Source of the DNA: Nocardia brasiliensis ATCC 700358
GTDB taxonomy: Bacteria; Actinomycetota; Actinomycetes; Mycobacteriales; Mycobacteriaceae
NCBI RefSeq assembly: GCF_000250675.2
Contig: NC_018681.1
Coordinates: 1,116,001-1,180,000 of the forward strand
DNA: 64,000 nucleotides
Direction: 5' to 3'
Shown here: piece after piece, positions 17,183 to 26,641 of the stretch
How the letters are laid out: each line of letters begins with the position of its first letter
Position numbering within the stretch: the stretch's first letter is position 1
Position numbers and translations under genes: made by a program
The notes under the pieces: generated by a model
What the model was told of the DNA's origin: nothing
The model's database searches: none
The model's input: the letters and a program-made list of their open reading frames with translations, nothing else

Positions 17183-18598
17183 TCACATATCGTCCCCGGT
17201 GACGCCGAAGCGGCGGCGGATGGGGAAGGACGCGAGCATGCCGAGGATCAGCAGGACCGCGACGGAACCGCTGCCGATCAGCGCAACGTTGCGGGCACGG
17301 TGGTCCGGGGGCGGGGGTGGGGCGGGGACCGCTAGTTGCACCTGCTTCGCCGCGGCCGGCTTTTTGGGCGGCAAGGGTTTTGTTGCTTCGGCGGTGAGTG
17401 CTGCTACCGGATCAATCGCGCCGTAGCCGATGTATGGGTTCCAGCCTTCGGCAGGGGAGTGTGCGGTGGCCTGGATGCGTTTGATGACGTCGACCGCGCT
17501 CAATTCGGGAAAGCGGGCACGCACGAGCGCCACGACGCCGGACACGTAGGGCGCGGCGAAGCTGGTGCCCTTGAGGGGGACCATCTGTTGCTTGTCGTAA
17601 ATGCCGGTGATCGTGCCTGTACCACGCGCATCCAGCGAAACGATGTCTTCGCCAGGTGCCGCAACGCCGACCCAGGGCCCCGGGACCGTGAATTTCGAGG
17701 GTGCGCCGTTCTTGTCGATGGATCCGACTGAAAGGACATAGTCGTCGTAACGGGCGGGCGTGACGTTGGTCGTCACGTTCTTCCACGGGTCGCTCTCCGG
17801 ATGGAGCGGATTGATGATGTCCGGGTTACCCGGCTTGCAATTGCCGTCGGTGTTGCCTGCGGCGGCGACTACGACGGAGTTCATTTCCAGCGTTGCGTAA
17901 CGCACTGCGGCGCCGACGGCTGCGTCGGCGAACGGCTGGCCGGAGAGTACGCAGGAGACGAGCGAGATATTGATGACCGACGCGCGCCGATCGGCGGCTC
18001 GTCGAATGGCCGAGGCGAGCGCGTTGATATTGCCGTATCCCTCTGCGGGATCTTCCGGCTTTTTGTCCACCCGGCCCTGGGTGTCGTAGAACTTGCTGGT
18101 CTGCCGGATCGACAGGATTCTGGCCTCGGGTGCAACTCCGCGAAAGCCTTGCCCATCTACCGGTTTCGCGCCGATGATGCCCGCCACGACGGTGCCGTGT
18201 CCGTCGCAGTCCTCGCTGACGCCGTCGCCCGGGTCGGCGACGTAGTCACCGCCCGCTTCCAGATCAGGCAGCCTCGGGTGTCGCACGACACCGGTATCGA
18301 TGACGGCGATTAGTTGCCCTTCGCCCTGGGAGAACTTCCAGGCTCGATCCAGATCGAGCGAAAGCTGAGGCGTCGGAGCCGCGGGGCCTTCCCCGCCCTG
18401 CTGGGTAGACGCGCACGGGCTGTTGGCCGGATGTTCCGTCTTGTCCGGCGGGCGGGCTGGATCACCTGGGGGCAGGGCACCCGGATCGACCGGGGGCGGG
18501 CGGTCGGCGTGGGCTATGCCCTGACCTGTGCCCATTCCGAGGGACATGCTCAGGGACAGCACCGCTGCGGCTGCACCGGTGCGCAGGATCCGGTTCAC
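17183..18598 (-). CDS. mycP: Type VII secretion mycosin protease MycP (ESX-4 type)
   Basis: Membrane-anchored subtilisin-like serine protease needed for ESX complex stability. The 471-residue protein has an N-terminal signal sequence, the catalytic triad Asp101 (AVIDTGV), His134 (DGHGTVVAG) and Ser346 (GTSFAAPYVSG), the oxyanion Asn in VVAAAGNTDGNC, and a C-terminal helix (NVALIGSGSVAVLLILGML) followed by basic residues. Cys62 and Cys131 may pair as in other mycosins. The GTG start overlaps the end of eccD by four bases, so the two are translationally coupled. Order mycP-eccD matches Rv3449-Rv3448. Confidence 0.95.
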   Translation of the reverse strand: MNRILRTGAAAAVLSLSMSLGMGTGQGIAHADRPPPVDPGALPPGDPARPPDKTEHPANSPCASTQQGGEGPAAPTPQLSLDLDRAWKFSQGEGQLIAVIDTGVVRHPRLPDLEAGGDYVADPGDGVSEDCDGHGTVVAGIIGAKPVDGQGFRGVAPEARILSIRQTSKFYDTQGRVDKKPEDPAEGYGNINALASAIRRAADRRASVINISLVSCVLSGQPFADAAVGAAVRYATLEMNSVVVAAAGNTDGNCKPGNPDIINPLHPESDPWKNVTTNVTPARYDDYVLSVGSIDKNGAPSKFTVPGPWVGVAAPGEDIVSLDARGTGTITGIYDKQQMVPLKGTSFAAPYVSGVVALVRARFPELSAVDVIKRIQATAHSPAEGWNPYIGYGAIDPVAALTAEATKPLPPKKPAAAKQVQLAVPAPPPPPDHRARNVALIGSGSVAVLLILGMLASFPIRRRFGVTGDDM

Positions 18599-20061
18599 AG
18601 TCCGCGGACGAGGGAGTAGAGGCTCGCCACCCAGAAGGCCAGGGGGAGAACTGCTGCTACGAAGGCGTATTCGAGCAGTTCGACGCCGCGGCGCATCGGC
18701 GGGGTCGCCGACTGGTTCGGGATGATGATGCCGAGGATGAGGGCGGCGATCAGGATGACCATGGCGGCGCCGAACACGGCGAGCGGCTGATCCATCGCGA
18801 AACCCGCGCCCACCAACATGATCAGCACGATGCCCGCGCCGCCCGCGATCAGCACCACGGCCTGCTCGGCGCCGGCGTAGGTGCGGCTGCGGAACATCAG
18901 CACCGCCGCGCACACCAGCGCGAAGGCGATGCCCTGCCAGTACGGGCCGTCGGCCTGCGGGTCGGTGGCGCCGAGCGCACCCAGCACCGTGACGAGGGTG
19001 GTCGCGGCGACCAGGCCCGCCAGATACATCCGGGCGCGTTCGGACTTCACGCGCAGCGCCTCCATGGTGGGCAGTGCGCGGTGGTCGTCGGGGTCGTCCT
19101 CGGTCGGGTCGATCGGGGTGCCGGGCGAGGGCACCGGCGGCAGCGGCAGTTTGGCGAGCAGCATCGAGATGCGCGGCGAGAGCGCGAGACCGGCCAGGCC
19201 CAGCGCCGCGGCGCCCGCGCCGATCGCCCGCTCCGGCTGCCCGGTGAGCAGCCCGACCAGCGCGGCGGGCACGACGTACACCGCGAGGGTGGCCGTGCCG
19301 ATGAACAGGGCCAGGCCGACGCCGGTGACCCGCCAGGCAAGCACCGCGGTGGCGCCGGCCAAAACCGCGCCGAGCAGGATGTGCGCCCAACCGTAATGGT
19401 CCGGCACATAAAGCATTCCGGCCGTGAAGGCGGTCGGTAACGCGCAGCCGCCGAGGACCAGCGCGGTCGCGGTGTCGCCGTACATCCGGCTGAGCACCAT
19501 GGCCGCGACCACGAGCAGCAGGGTCACCGCCAGGGCGACCGAGCCGCTGACCCAGTACGGCAGCGCGCCGGGCGAGAGCAGCAGGCCGAGACAGCCGACG
19601 AGCATCGTGATCGCGGCGAGCACCGACCCGGTGATCCGCGCGACCTTCGGGGTCCAGCTGCGGTAATGGTCGGTGTCGGCGATCGCGACGTTGTACATGA
19701 TGTCGTCGAACAGCGGCGTCGGCGCGATGTGTGACGCACTCTCCAACATGAGCAGTTCGCCGTCGCGGACACCGTGCTCGCCCAGGCTGAGCGAATTGGA
19801 GAAGGGCGGATGACCGATCCGCGCCAGCACCCATTCGGCGGGCTCGAAACGCTCGCCTTCGTTGTCGAAATCATTGGTGCGGCTGTGCTGAGCGACCATG
19901 TCGACGACGCTGGGAATGACGAGTGCGACCGGCACGTCCACCGGAATCGCCATATCAACCTGGGTGTGTTTGGCCAGAATGGTCACCCGGGCGAGATCGG
20001 GTGCGCGGACGATACCGCGCGAGGAATCTTCGTCGATGTGGTCAAGTCGCGCGTGCGTCAA
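18595..20061 (-). CDS. eccD: Type VII secretion integral membrane protein EccD (ESX-4 type)
   Basis: Forms the membrane vestibule of the secretion complex. The 488-residue protein has an N-terminal ubiquitin-like domain (ARVTILAKHTQVDMAIPVDV, then DGELLMLESA) and about eleven hydrophobic helices from residue 140 onward. The start is taken as TTG at 20061, preceded at short spacing by GGGGGAAGC; an internal GTG just before TILAKH is the alternative. It overlaps mycP by four bases. Divergent from eccC, with 212 bases between that presumably hold both promoters. Confidence 0.93.
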   Translation of the reverse strand: MTHARLDHIDEDSSRGIVRAPDLARVTILAKHTQVDMAIPVDVPVALVIPSVVDMVAQHSRTNDFDNEGERFEPAEWVLARIGHPPFSNSLSLGEHGVRDGELLMLESASHIAPTPLFDDIMYNVAIADTDHYRSWTPKVARITGSVLAAITMLVGCLGLLLSPGALPYWVSGSVALAVTLLLVVAAMVLSRMYGDTATALVLGGCALPTAFTAGMLYVPDHYGWAHILLGAVLAGATAVLAWRVTGVGLALFIGTATLAVYVVPAALVGLLTGQPERAIGAGAAALGLAGLALSPRISMLLAKLPLPPVPSPGTPIDPTEDDPDDHRALPTMEALRVKSERARMYLAGLVAATTLVTVLGALGATDPQADGPYWQGIAFALVCAAVLMFRSRTYAGAEQAVVLIAGGAGIVLIMLVGAGFAMDQPLAVFGAAMVILIAALILGIIIPNQSATPPMRRGVELLEYAFVAAVLPLAFWVASLYSLVRGL

Positions 20062-20273
20062 GCTTCCCCCAACTCGTCTTCTACCTCTTCTACCTCGTAT
20101 TTTCGCAAACTCACGAGCTGGCGTCGAGCTTGCGAACCCACGGTTCGGGCAGCAGAATGCTGGTCGAACTGTACGACATGTCAGCGGTGGCCTCTACACT
20201 GAGCCCGAAACTCGGCAGCCCCGTGAATGCGCGGCGGCCGTGTAGAGCTGTCGAAGAGGGGGAAGGCTTCGCA

Positions 20274-23200
20274 ATGAGCACCGTCCGGTTTCAGCGTCGG
20301 GCCCGTCGGGAGATGCCGCGTTCGCCCGGTGGTGAGGTGACGCTGCAGCCGCCGCCCGAGATCCCCCGGGTGACGCCGGGAAATCTGCTGATGAAGCTGA
20401 TGCCGGTGGTGATGATCATCGGCATGGTCGGCATGATGGCGCTGCTGTTCACCCAGGGCGGCGGCATCGGGTCGAATCCGATGAGCATGATGTTCCCGCT
20501 CATGATGATGTTCTCCATGGTCGGCATGTTCGCCGGTCAGGGCGGCGGCAAGGGGGCCAAGGCCGCCGAGGCGAACGAGGATCGCAAGGACTATCTGCGC
20601 TACCTGGATCAGGTGCGCCGCGACGTCGACGAGACCGCGAAACAGCAACGCGCCTCGGTCGAATGGAGTCATCCCGAGCCCGGCCTGGTCTGGATGCTCG
20701 CGGGCACCAGCCGGATGTGGGAGCGCCGCGCCGGCGACAAGGATTTCTGCCACGCCCGCATCGGCGTCGGCGGTCAGCGGCTGGCGACCCGTTTGGTCGC
20801 GCCGGAGACCGGCCCGGTGGAGGAGCTGGAACCGATCGCGGCGGTCTCGCTGCGCCGTTTCGTGCGGGCGCATTCGACGGTGCCCGACCTGCCCACCGCG
20901 ATCGCGGTGAAGGGTTTCGCGACCATCGCGCTGGACGGCGACCGGGGCGAGGCCAGGGACATGACCCGCGCGATGTTGTTGCAGCTGGCCATGTTCCAGG
21001 CGCCCGACCAGGTGCTGTTCGCGATCGTCTGCGGGCCGGACACCGCCCGCGAATGGGAGTGGACCAAGTGGCTCCCGCACACCCAGCATCCGGACGCGCA
21101 GGACGGCATCGGCACCCAGCGCATGTTCTACGGGTCGATCCGCGAGGCGATGGCAGGCCTGCAACCGCTGCTCGGCAACCGGGTCCGCTACTCGCGTAAC
21201 CAGCCCGCCAACGCGAACATGGTGCACATCGTGATCGTCGTGGACGGCGGCCTGCTGGAGGCCGAGGAAGATCAGCTGCGCGAATCCGGCTACGAGGGTG
21301 TCACCATCATCGACCTGTGCGGCTACGCGCCGCGGCTCGCGGTGTCGCGCGGCATCAAGATGATCGTGGAGAACGGCGAATGCGTCGGCCGCGGCGCGAC
21401 CGGCAATCAGGAGCGCTTCGCGCTGATCGACCGGATCTCGCCGCAGCAGGCCCAGCAGGTGGCCCGCAGGCTCGCACCGTATCGCGCGGCGACCCAGCGC
21501 AGCAGCGACGTGGAATCCGATGACTCCGAGGTGATCTCGACCTGGAGTCAGCTGATGGGCCTCGGCGATATCGGCACCTTCAATCCGGAGCACGCCTGGC
21601 GGCCGCGCTACGGCCGGGAGCGGCTGCGGGTGGCCTTCGGTGTCGGCGCGGACGGCCTGCCGGTCGAACTCGATATCAAGGAAGCCGCCGAGAACGGCAT
21701 GGGCCCGCACGGCCTGTGCATCGGCGCGACCGGTTCCGGTAAGTCGGAGTTCCTGCGCACGCTGGTGCTCAGCCTGCTCGCCACGCATTCACCGGACCAG
21801 CTCAACCTGGTGCTCGTCGACTTCAAGGGTGGTGCGACCTTCCTCGGGCTCGACGGCGTGCCGCATGTCGCGGCGGTCATCACCAACCTGGAGGAAGAGG
21901 CCGACCTCGTCGACCGTATGAAGGACGCGCTGGCCGGTGAGATGAACCGCCGCCAGGAGGTGCTGCGCTCCGCCGGCAACTTCGCCAACGTCTCCGAATA
22001 CGAGAAGGCCCGTGCGGCCGGCGCAGACCTCGACCCGCTGCCCGCGCTGTTCGTGGTGCTCGACGAGTTCTCCGAACTGCTCACCCAGCACCCGGATTTC
22101 GCGGAACTGTTCGTGATGATCGGCCGGCTCGGCCGCTCGCTGCACGTGCACCTGCTGCTCGCCTCGCAGCGGCTCGAGGAGGGCAAGCTCAAGGGCCTGG
22201 AAAGTCACCTGTCCTACCGGATCGGCCTGAAGACCTTCTCCGCCAACGAATCCCGCCAGGTACTCGGTGTGCCCGACGCCTACAACCTGCCGAACAATCC
22301 CGGTGGCGGCTACCTGAAATCGGACTCCGGCGAGATCGTCCGGTTCCAGGCGTCCTACGTCTCCGGTGCCTACGTGGGCGGCGGCTCGCAACGCGACATG
22401 AGCGTCGCCAACCAGTCCGGCGAGATCGACATCAAGGCCCGGCCGTTCACCGCGACCCACGTCGGATTCCGTGCGGCGGACCGGGTTCCGCTGCCCGCCG
22501 AGCCGAGCCTCGAGCCGCAGGAGGGCGAGGACGGCGAGGAGATCTCGAACCTGAACATGCTGGTCTCCCGGATCCGCAACCACGGCCGTCCGGCGCACGA
22601 GATCTGGTTGCCGCCGCTGGACGAGGCGTCCACGCTCGACCAGCTCATCCCGCGGTCCATCCTCACCGGCGAGTACTCCGCGGTCGCGACGCTGCGCGCA
22701 CCGATCGGCATCGTCGACCGCCCGTACGATCAGCGGCGCGATCCGATGCTCGTCGACCTGTCCGGTTCGCGCGGCAACGTCGCCATCGTCGGCGGCCCGC
22801 AGTCCGGTAAGTCGACGGCGCTGCGCACGATGATCATGGCGATGTCGTTGACGCACACCGCCGAACAGGTGCAGTTCTACTGCCTCGACTTCGGTGGTGG
22901 CACGTTGATGAGCCTGCAGGGCCTGCCGCATGTCGGTTCGGTGGCCAGTCGCTTGGACGAGGATCAGGTGCGGCGCACCATCGCCGAGATGACCACCATC
23001 GTCCGGCAGCGTGAGGCCCGGTTCCGGCAGCTCGGCATCGAGTCGATGGTGGAGTTCCGGCGCCTGCGCGCGATGGATCCGTCCAGCAGCCCGGCCGCGA
23101 CCGGCGCGCACGACGACCCGTTCGGTGACGTGTTCCTGGTGGTCGACGGCTTCAGCTCGATCCGCCAGGACTTCGAACTGCTCGAGCAGACCATCATGAA

Positions 23201-24305
23201 CCTCGCGGTGCAGGGTCTGTCCTACGGCGTGCACGTCGTCATCGCGCTGAACCGGTGGGCGGAGGCGCGGCCCGCGCTGAAGGACCAGATCGGCACCAGA
23301 ATCGAACTGCGCCTGGGCGATCCGATGGACTCCGACCTCGGCCGCAAGTTCGCCGCCATGGTCCCGCAGGGCCGGCCCGGTCGCGGTATGACCCCGGACT
23401 GCCTGCACATGCTGACCGCCCTGCCGCGCATCGACGGCAGCTCGGACCCGAACAACCTCGGCCAGGCGGTCGGCGACGCGGTCGCCACCATCGCCCGGCT
23501 CACCCCGGGCCGTCCCGCGCCGCCGGTGCGGATGCTGCCCGAGCAGCTGGCCCGCGAGCAACTGCTCTACCTCGCGGGCGGCTGGCCCGCGCAGGTGGAT
23601 CAGTCCACGAAGTGCATGCGAATCCCGATCGGCATCAACGAGTCCGAGCTCGCGCCGGTCTACGCCGACTTCGCCGAGAGCCCGCACCTGCTCATCATCG
23701 GCGACACGGAGTCGGGAAAGACCACGCTGCTGCGCTCGATCGTGGAGGGCATCTGCGCCTCGAACACGCCGAGCCAGGCCCGGATCATCATGGGCGACTA
23801 CCGGCGCTCGATGCTCGGCATGGTGCCGGAGGGCTACCTCGCGGGATACGGTTCCACCGCACCGCAATTCACCCAGAACATGACCGACCTCGCGGCCTAC
23901 GTCGACAAGCGGACGCCGGGATCGGACGTGACGCCGCAGCAACTGCGCGACCGGTCTTGGTGGAGCGGCCCCGAGCTGTACGTGATCGTCGACGACTACG
24001 ACCTGGTGGCCACGTCCGCGGGCAACCCGGTGCAGGCGCTGGTCGAACACCTGCCGCACGCGCGTGACCTCGGTTTCCACCTGATCATCGCCCGGCGCTC
24101 GGGTGGCGCGAGCCGCGCCATGTACGAGGCCACGCTGGCCAGGATGAAGGATCTCGGGTCGGCCGGTCTGATCATGAGCTGCAGTCGCGACGAGGGTGTG
24201 CTGATGGGCACCACCCGGCCGAGCGCGATGCCGCCCGGACGCGGCACGTATGTCACGCGCGCCGGTGAAGGTCTGATCCAGACGGCCTGGATGCCGCAGC
24301 CCTGA
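20274..24305 (+). CDS. eccC: Type VII secretion ATPase EccC, three FtsK/SpoIIIE domains (ESX-4 type)
   Basis: Motor ATPase that recognises WXG100 substrates, 1343 residues in a single chain. Two N-terminal helices (LMPVVMIIGMVGMMALLF and a Met-rich second one) are followed by a DUF domain and three ATPase domains. Their Walker A motifs are GATGSGKSEF (about residue 484), GGPQSGKSTA (about 840) and GDTESGKTTL (about 1143). The first keeps LFVVLDEFSELL as Walker B; the second has VFLVVDGFSS and the third YVIVDDYD. The ATG has GGAAGG upstream. It abuts the next gene in a TGATG overlap. Equivalent to Rv3447c. Confidence 0.97.
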   Translation: MSTVRFQRRARREMPRSPGGEVTLQPPPEIPRVTPGNLLMKLMPVVMIIGMVGMMALLFTQGGGIGSNPMSMMFPLMMMFSMVGMFAGQGGGKGAKAAEANEDRKDYLRYLDQVRRDVDETAKQQRASVEWSHPEPGLVWMLAGTSRMWERRAGDKDFCHARIGVGGQRLATRLVAPETGPVEELEPIAAVSLRRFVRAHSTVPDLPTAIAVKGFATIALDGDRGEARDMTRAMLLQLAMFQAPDQVLFAIVCGPDTAREWEWTKWLPHTQHPDAQDGIGTQRMFYGSIREAMAGLQPLLGNRVRYSRNQPANANMVHIVIVVDGGLLEAEEDQLRESGYEGVTIIDLCGYAPRLAVSRGIKMIVENGECVGRGATGNQERFALIDRISPQQAQQVARRLAPYRAATQRSSDVESDDSEVISTWSQLMGLGDIGTFNPEHAWRPRYGRERLRVAFGVGADGLPVELDIKEAAENGMGPHGLCIGATGSGKSEFLRTLVLSLLATHSPDQLNLVLVDFKGGATFLGLDGVPHVAAVITNLEEEADLVDRMKDALAGEMNRRQEVLRSAGNFANVSEYEKARAAGADLDPLPALFVVLDEFSELLTQHPDFAELFVMIGRLGRSLHVHLLLASQRLEEGKLKGLESHLSYRIGLKTFSANESRQVLGVPDAYNLPNNPGGGYLKSDSGEIVRFQASYVSGAYVGGGSQRDMSVANQSGEIDIKARPFTATHVGFRAADRVPLPAEPSLEPQEGEDGEEISNLNMLVSRIRNHGRPAHEIWLPPLDEASTLDQLIPRSILTGEYSAVATLRAPIGIVDRPYDQRRDPMLVDLSGSRGNVAIVGGPQSGKSTALRTMIMAMSLTHTAEQVQFYCLDFGGGTLMSLQGLPHVGSVASRLDEDQVRRTIAEMTTIVRQREARFRQLGIESMVEFRRLRAMDPSSSPAATGAHDDPFGDVFLVVDGFSSIRQDFELLEQTIMNLAVQGLSYGVHVVIALNRWAEARPALKDQIGTRIELRLGDPMDSDLGRKFAAMVPQGRPGRGMTPDCLHMLTALPRIDGSSDPNNLGQAVGDAVATIARLTPGRPAPPVRMLPEQLAREQLLYLAGGWPAQVDQSTKCMRIPIGINESELAPVYADFAESPHLLIIGDTESGKTTLLRSIVEGICASNTPSQARIIMGDYRRSMLGMVPEGYLAGYGSTAPQFTQNMTDLAAYVDKRTPGSDVTPQQLRDRSWWSGPELYVIVDDYDLVATSAGNPVQALVEHLPHARDLGFHLIIARRSGGASRAMYEATLARMKDLGSAGLIMSCSRDEGVLMGTTRPSAMPPGRGTYVTRAGEGLIQTAWMPQP

Positions 24306-25765
24306 TGTCCACCGTCGAGCTGGTGGTCACCGAGACCCGCGTGTGGGCGCGCAGCGCGGCCACGCACTGGGACGGGCCGCCCTCGATCGTGCTGGGCAGC
24401 AACGGTTTCGACCTCGTGGTCGGCGAGTCGCTGACTCCGCCGACGCAGGTGAGTTCCGTCGTGCAGCATGTGTCCGCCGAGGCAGTCGCGCTGCTGCCTC
24501 GCGTCCCGTCCGTAGCAGACGGGATGGCCGCGATCCTCAGCACGGCCATGGAGAACCTGCGCGTCGCCGCGCCGTGCGAGCGGATCACCGTCATCTGCCC
24601 GACCGAGTGGGGTCCGGCGCGGCGCGCGGTGCTCGAGCAGGCCGCTCGCCGCTGGACCGGCGAGGTGCGGTTCGAGGAACTGGCGGTACGAGCGGTCGCC
24701 GCGGACGAAGGGACCAGTCACAGCCGCCGCACGCTGGTGCTGGAATTCGGCGCGCTCACCACCACGGCCGCGACGGTGCTGCGCAGTCATGAGGGTGTGC
24801 GCCTCGAATCCTGTGCGCACGAGCCGAATCTCGCGCTGGCCGAGGTGCTGCCCGAATCGCGGGGGTTCGACGAGCTGGCCACGGTGATCAGTCGGCTGCT
24901 GGACGGTCAACAGGTCGAATTGGCGCAAGTCGTCGGCCTAGCCGACCAGACGAAGTTCGAGGTACTCCGCGCGGCCGTGCAGCAGAGCTGCGGGCCGGGG
25001 GTGGAACTGCGGTCGATCGCCGGACCCGACCTCATCCGCGGCAAACAGACCGAACCCATCGCGGTGCCCGAGACGGCACCCGTTGGGCCGCCGCCGGATT
25101 GGATGCAACCGCTGCGCGAGCGCGCGGCCGCCCAGCAGCCGCGACGTCGCGGCACCGCGTACGTGGGAGTCGCAGTGGCGGCGGTGGTCGTGGTGGCGGC
25201 CGCGGTCGTCGGCGGTGTGCTGCTCCTGAACCGATCGGCGGACACGACGACGGCGGCCCCGACGACCATGCTGCCGCCGAACGGTCCGACCGTGGGACCG
25301 CCGCCGCCTTTCGGTGCACCGCCGCCCCCCGGCGGTGAGCCGGAAGTGTTCGGCCGCGTCCGCTTCCAGGTGCCCGACGGCTGGCATCTCGCCACGCCGA
25401 TCGACGCCACCGGCCGAGCACGCGTCGAGCTGTCGCCCGACGACGGCGCACGCATGCGCATCATCGTGACGCAAACGCAGGTGGCGTTCGGCGCAGGCTA
25501 CGAGCAGGTGGCGTCGAATTTGGAAGCGCAGATCGGGCAGCGCCCACCCGGCGTGCTCACCGACCTGAAACGGGACGTCGTGTTCGGCGGCCGTTCCGGG
25601 CTCGCCTACCGGGAGCGGCCCGGCGACGGCTCCACCGTCAATTGGCATGTATTGCTGGAGTACGGAATTCAGCTCAGTATCGGCTGCCAATATGTCGCCG
25701 ACGGTTGGAACGCCCTGTCCACCACATGTGATCGTTTCGGCGGCTCGGTCCGCGTAGTTCCGTAG
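24305..25765 (+). CDS. Type VII secretion-associated protein, Rv3446c family
   Basis: Protein of 486 residues, start codon overlapping the eccC stop by one base. The N-terminal half (to about residue 255) has a degenerate actin/Hsp70 fold (VVTETRVWARSAATHWDG, ITVICPTEWG, TLVLEFGALTTTAATVL) without a clear phosphate loop. A Pro-rich linker and one membrane helix (YVGVAVAAVVVVAAAVVGGV) lead to an extracytoplasmic domain, RVRFQVPDGWHLATP. This is the family placed next to eccC4 in M. tuberculosis (Rv3446c). The role in secretion is unproven, but conserved position argues for it. Confidence 0.85.
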   Translation: MSTVELVVTETRVWARSAATHWDGPPSIVLGSNGFDLVVGESLTPPTQVSSVVQHVSAEAVALLPRVPSVADGMAAILSTAMENLRVAAPCERITVICPTEWGPARRAVLEQAARRWTGEVRFEELAVRAVAADEGTSHSRRTLVLEFGALTTTAATVLRSHEGVRLESCAHEPNLALAEVLPESRGFDELATVISRLLDGQQVELAQVVGLADQTKFEVLRAAVQQSCGPGVELRSIAGPDLIRGKQTEPIAVPETAPVGPPPDWMQPLRERAAAQQPRRRGTAYVGVAVAAVVVVAAAVVGGVLLLNRSADTTTAAPTTMLPPNGPTVGPPPPFGAPPPPGGEPEVFGRVRFQVPDGWHLATPIDATGRARVELSPDDGARMRIIVTQTQVAFGAGYEQVASNLEAQIGQRPPGVLTDLKRDVVFGGRSGLAYRERPGDGSTVNWHVLLEYGIQLSIGCQYVADGWNALSTTCDRFGGSVRVVP

Positions 25766-25913
25766 CGGACGCGCGATCCGACGCCGTCCCGCGTACGATT
25801 CGCCACCCGGCGCGTGATTCGCCACCCCGCGCGCGAATTCGCTGACGAAATTCTGTGCGCCGTCAAAACTTGTGCGCGGCACCACAATCAGTGCGCGAGC
25901 AAAGGAGCACCAC

Positions 25914-26198
25914 ATGCAGAAGCTACGATTCGTGCGCTGCGGGGACGGGTTGACTTACGAGTTCGTCCGCGCCGGTGCGGCTTATGGATATCCGGCGTAC
26001 CGGCGAGGGGGCAGCGATATTTGGTGCCGGCGACTTCCCGACTACGGCTGGGCCGTGTCGGCCGAGTCCGGTGTGGTGCTTAGTCGGCCCTTCGATGACG
26101 CAGGCCGAGGTGCGCAACCGCCGACTGGGGTGTGGGTGAGTCGCAAAGGGGAAAAGTCGTATATCTACCACTTATTCCGCAGCGACGAGGAAGCCTGA
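25914..26198 (+). CDS. Hypothetical protein, 94 residues
   Basis: Not recognised. The ATG is preceded by AGGAG at a spacing of six, so translation is likely. The protein starts MQKLRFVRCGDGLTYEFVRA, has two Cys (residues 9 and about 38), many aromatic residues and no signal peptide or membrane helix. It lies after the Rv3446c-like gene and converges on the WXG100 pair, with the strong terminator of that pair just beyond its end. Confidence 0.5.
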   Translation: MQKLRFVRCGDGLTYEFVRAGAAYGYPAYRRGGSDIWCRRLPDYGWAVSAESGVVLSRPFDDAGRGAQPPTGVWVSRKGEKSYIYHLFRSDEEA

Positions 26199-26248
26199 CG
26201 CATCGACGGCATCGCGGAGTTCAGCGGATTACCGTGACCCGCAACAAA

Positions 26249-26285
26249 TTCGGGCCCCCGGCATGTAGCACGCCGGGGGCCCGAA
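26249..26285. terminator. Strong terminator after the WXG100 pair
   Basis: Perfect 14-bp inverted repeat TTCGGGCCCCCGGC and GCCGGGGGCCCGAA around a 9-base loop. It lies 17 bases beyond the last WXG100 stop codon and also ends transcription from the opposite side. Confidence 0.85.
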
Positions 26286-26302
26286 TCGCCGAGACGGGTA
26301 AC

Positions 26303-26605
26303 TCAGAAGAGTCCCGCAAGGGAGGTGTCGGTGGTCTGCAGGTCCGTGTTGCCCTGGTCGACGAGCTTGCCCGCGGTCTCCAGCGTGGTGTTCAGCTGGG
26401 TGACGTTGGTGTTCCACTGCGCCTGGAGGGAGGCGAACGCGTCGTTCGCGTCACCCTTCCAGTAGTTGGTCACGAAGTCGGTGACCTGCTTGTGGAAGTC
26501 CTCGAGCATGGACATGACGTTCCGTGCTTCGGTGACGATCGACTGTGCGCCGGCCGAGACCTCACCGAAATTGGAGGCAATGGTTCCTGGGTTGTTTACA
26601 GCCAT
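26303..26605 (-). CDS. WXG100 family protein, EsxA/EsxT-like
   Basis: Secreted substrate of the type VII system, 100 residues, a helical hairpin. The turn motif is Trp49-Lys50-Gly51 (NYWKGDAND). There is no signal peptide. AAGGAG lies six bases before the ATG. It follows the other WXG100 gene after 36 bases, the usual paired arrangement that makes a heterodimer, and corresponds by position to Rv3444c. No obvious C-terminal Tyr-x-x-x-Asp/Glu export motif is seen, so the partner probably carries the signal. Confidence 0.9.
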   Translation of the reverse strand: MAVNNPGTIASNFGEVSAGAQSIVTEARNVMSMLEDFHKQVTDFVTNYWKGDANDAFASLQAQWNTNVTQLNTTLETAGKLVDQGNTDLQTTDTSLAGLF

Positions 26606-26641
26606 CTGGAGCTCCTTATCGTCTGATGGTCTGGTTGTCGA

